Assembly (NCBI GenBank): GCA_017445435.1
Contig: JAFSUE010000089.1
Coordinates: 1-5,599 of the forward strand
Reading direction: 5' to 3'
DNA from: Selenomonadaceae bacterium
GTDB taxonomy: Bacteria; Bacillota; Negativicutes; Selenomonadales; Selenomonadaceae
DNA: 5,599 nt
Under the pieces are notes generated by a model, which saw only the letters and a program-made list of their open reading frames with translations, was not told the origin of the DNA and ran no database searches. The stretch's first letter is position 1, and the number at the start of each line of letters is the position of its first letter. The position numbers and the translations under genes are program-made. This document shows, one piece after another, positions 4,228-5,599 of the stretch.

Positions 4228-5469
4228 CTATTTATTAGCTGCTTTTAAAAGTTCGCGTGTATGTTGTGCAACTTGTTCAGGCGTAATATTTTTGTTACGC
4301 GCAACGCCCGATTCAATGGCGGCTTTAGCAACGGCGGCGGCAACAGTCGGCGCAACGCGTGTATCAAAAGGCGTCGTGATAACGTGAACTTCATCAAGTT
4401 CGGCGTCACTTACTAACGACGCGATTGCGTAAGAGGCGGCAATTTTCATTTCTTCGTTAATATCAGTTGCCCTTACGTCAAGCGCACCGCGAAAGATTCC
4501 AGGAAATGCCAGCAAATTATTAACTTGGTTAGGAAAGTCACTGCGTCCCGTGCAAACTACCCTTGCGCCAGCGTCCCGTGCAATGTTCGGCATAATTTCA
4601 GGAACAGGATTTGCCATTGCTAAAATTATCGCGTCTTTGTTCATCATACCGACCATTTCAGCAGTAAGTAAATTTGCCTTAGACACGCCAATAAATACGT
4701 CCGCGCCCTTTATCACGTCGACAAGCTGTCCTGCTTCGTGATTAAAGTTTGTTACTTCAGCAATACGATCTTTGTACGGATTCATACCTTTTTCACGACC
4801 AGAATAGATTGAACCTGTTGAGTCGCAAAGCATAATATTTTTAGCGCCCATCTTTTGAATCAGATACGTTATCGCCATACCAGCCGCGCCAGCGCCATTT
4901 ACGACAATTTTAATTTCGCTGAACTTTTTGCCCACGAGTTTAAGCGCGTTAATCAGCGCCGCGCCGACGACTATAGCTGTACCGTGTTGGTCATCGTGAA
5001 AGACTGGAATGTCAACTGATTCTTTCAACGCCATTTCAATATCAAAACATTCAGGCGCTTTAATATCTTCAAGGTTAATTCCGCCGAATGAAGGCGCCAT
5101 AAGCTGAATTGTTTTGACAATTTCATCAACGCTGTTTGTGTCAAGGCAAATCGGAATTGCATCGACGCCTGCAAAGCCTTTGAAAAGAATTGATTTACCT
5201 TCCATGACGGGGAGACCTGCGCCCGCGCCAATGTTGCCAAGACCTAAAACTGCTGTTCCATTCGTGACGACGGCAACTAAATTTCCGCGATTGGTATAAT
5301 CATAAATTTTGTCGTAGTCCTTCGCAATTTCGATACAAGGCGCGGCAACACCAGGCGTGTACGCTAAAGTTAAATCGTAATTCGTTTTAAGCGGCACTTT
5401 GCTAACAACTTCCAGCTTACCATGATTTTTTTTGTGAAGGGCGATTGCCTCTTCGTTTACGTTAGACAA
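4228..5469 (-). CDS. NAD(P)-dependent malic enzyme (malate to pyruvate and CO2)
   Basis: Malic enzyme oxidatively decarboxylates L-malate to pyruvate, making NADH or NADPH, in the cytoplasm. At 413 residues this is the short bacterial type without a C-terminal phosphotransacetylase-like domain. Motifs: LAYTPGVA (35-42) with catalytic Tyr37; MEGKSILFKGFAGVDAIP (89-106) with the catalytic Lys region; INLEDIKAP (131-139) with metal ligands E134/D135; FHDDQHGTA (157-165) with metal ligand region D159-D160; the Rossmann loop GAGAAGM (192-198); D216 at the end of the second strand, which may hint at NAD preference; ANPVPEI (286-292); and the family-typical PNQVNNLLAFPGIFRGALD (313-331). The start is TTG (5469-5467) with AGGAG (5484-5480) 10 nt upstream. 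It is monocistronic here, with its own promoter, and shares a bidirectional terminator with the convergent hydrolase. Cofactor choice cannot be settled by eye. Confidence 0.95.
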   Translation of the reverse strand: MSNVNEEAIALHKKNHGKLEVVSKVPLKTNYDLTLAYTPGVAAPCIEIAKDYDKIYDYTNRGNLVAVVTNGTAVLGLGNIGAGAGLPVMEGKSILFKGFAGVDAIPICLDTNSVDEIVKTIQLMAPSFGGINLEDIKAPECFDIEMALKESVDIPVFHDDQHGTAIVVGAALINALKLVGKKFSEIKIVVNGAGAAGMAITYLIQKMGAKNIMLCDSTGSIYSGREKGMNPYKDRIAEVTNFNHEAGQLVDVIKGADVFIGVSKANLLTAEMVGMMNKDAIILAMANPVPEIMPNIARDAGARVVCTGRSDFPNQVNNLLAFPGIFRGALDVRATDINEEMKIAASYAIASLVSDAELDEVHVITTPFDTRVAPTVAAAVAKAAIESGVARNKNITPEQVAQHTRELLKAANK

Positions 5470-5484
5470 TTATTTTCAACTCCT
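5467..5484 (-). promoter_or_regulatory. Ribosome binding site fixing the TTG start of the malic enzyme gene
   Basis: AGGAG on the - strand (5484-5480) is 10 nt before TTG (5469-5467). No ATG or GTG in frame nearby fits this site. Confidence 0.75.
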
Positions 5485-5510
5485 AAAAAATTAAATTCCA
5501 TTTGGCGAAA

Positions 5511-5538
5511 ATTTTATCACAATTTTTTTTTATTGCAA
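5511..5538 (-). promoter_or_regulatory. Sigma-70-type promoter of the malic enzyme gene
   Basis: On the - strand: -35 TTGCAA (5538-5533), 16-nt A-rich spacer, -10 TAAAAT (5516-5511). Transcription should begin near 5504, giving a leader of about 35 nt. The spacer contains a run of nine As. Confidence 0.65.
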
Positions 5539-5550
5539 CTATTACAATTA

Positions 5551-5560
5551 TTGTATACAA
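5551..5560. promoter_or_regulatory. Possible operator: perfect palindrome TTGTATACAA
   Basis: A 10-bp perfect palindrome lies 12 nt upstream of the malic enzyme -35 box, about 50 nt before the predicted start. TGTA-TACA half-sites fit the loose consensus of GntR/FadR-family operators. A partly overlapping imperfect palindrome ACAATTATTGT (5544-5554) adjoins it. It could serve this gene or a divergent gene beyond the window. Confidence 0.35.
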
Positions 5561-5599
5561 GACACCTTAAACGCAAATTTTGAAACGGAATATTTTTTA

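Noticed and set aside
4550..5299. Frames of 61-71 codons on the + and - strands within the malic enzyme gene
   Set aside because: They overlap a well-conserved coding sequence in other frames and show no motifs.
5533..5559. A divergent + strand promoter (TTGCAA with TATACA) at the right edge
   Set aside because: The spacing is only 15 nt and no gene is visible before the window ends.

Overview
The window looks like chromosomal DNA of an AT-rich anaerobic Firmicute. The UPF0173 hydrolase, miaA-hfq order, small-type malic enzyme, an NRPS-like condensation domain, AGGAG ribosome binding sites and TTG starts would suit the Negativicutes (Selenomonas-like bacteria). That placement is an inference from gene content and base composition, not from a marker gene.

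Layout. (1) 1-960, + strand: the 3' two thirds of a gene ending in a condensation (C) domain of the nonribosomal peptide synthetase superfamily, cut by the window edge. (2) 961-1372: no protein gene. It is mostly filled (about 1015-1345) by a compact element with IS200/IS605-type ends and no transposase or tnpB gene. Read on the - strand it has a left-end hairpin, a strong sigma-70-like promoter, a series of stem-loops, and a right end like the 3' end of a TnpB guide RNA (omegaRNA). I read it as an orphan omegaRNA locus or miniature IS605 derivative. (3) 1373-3207, + strand: a UPF0173 metallo-beta-lactamase-fold hydrolase, then miaA (tRNA A37 prenyltransferase, lacking its usual middle insertion domain) and hfq (RNA chaperone), closed by a Rho-independent terminator. 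(4) 3316-4143, + strand: an alpha/beta hydrolase with a TTG start, bracketed by two terminators with identical stems. (5) 4228-5469, - strand: an NAD(P)-dependent malic enzyme with its own promoter and a TTG start, convergent with the hydrolase. (6) 5470-5599: its promoter region, including a 10-bp palindrome that may be an operator.

Working together: miaA and hfq form a familiar post-transcriptional regulation pair (tRNA modification and sRNA chaperoning). The malic enzyme is central carbon metabolism. The C-domain gene is accessory secondary metabolism. The most unusual object is the tnpB-less, promoter-bearing omegaRNA-like element between the C-domain gene and the UPF0173 gene. The second most unusual is the shortened MiaA.
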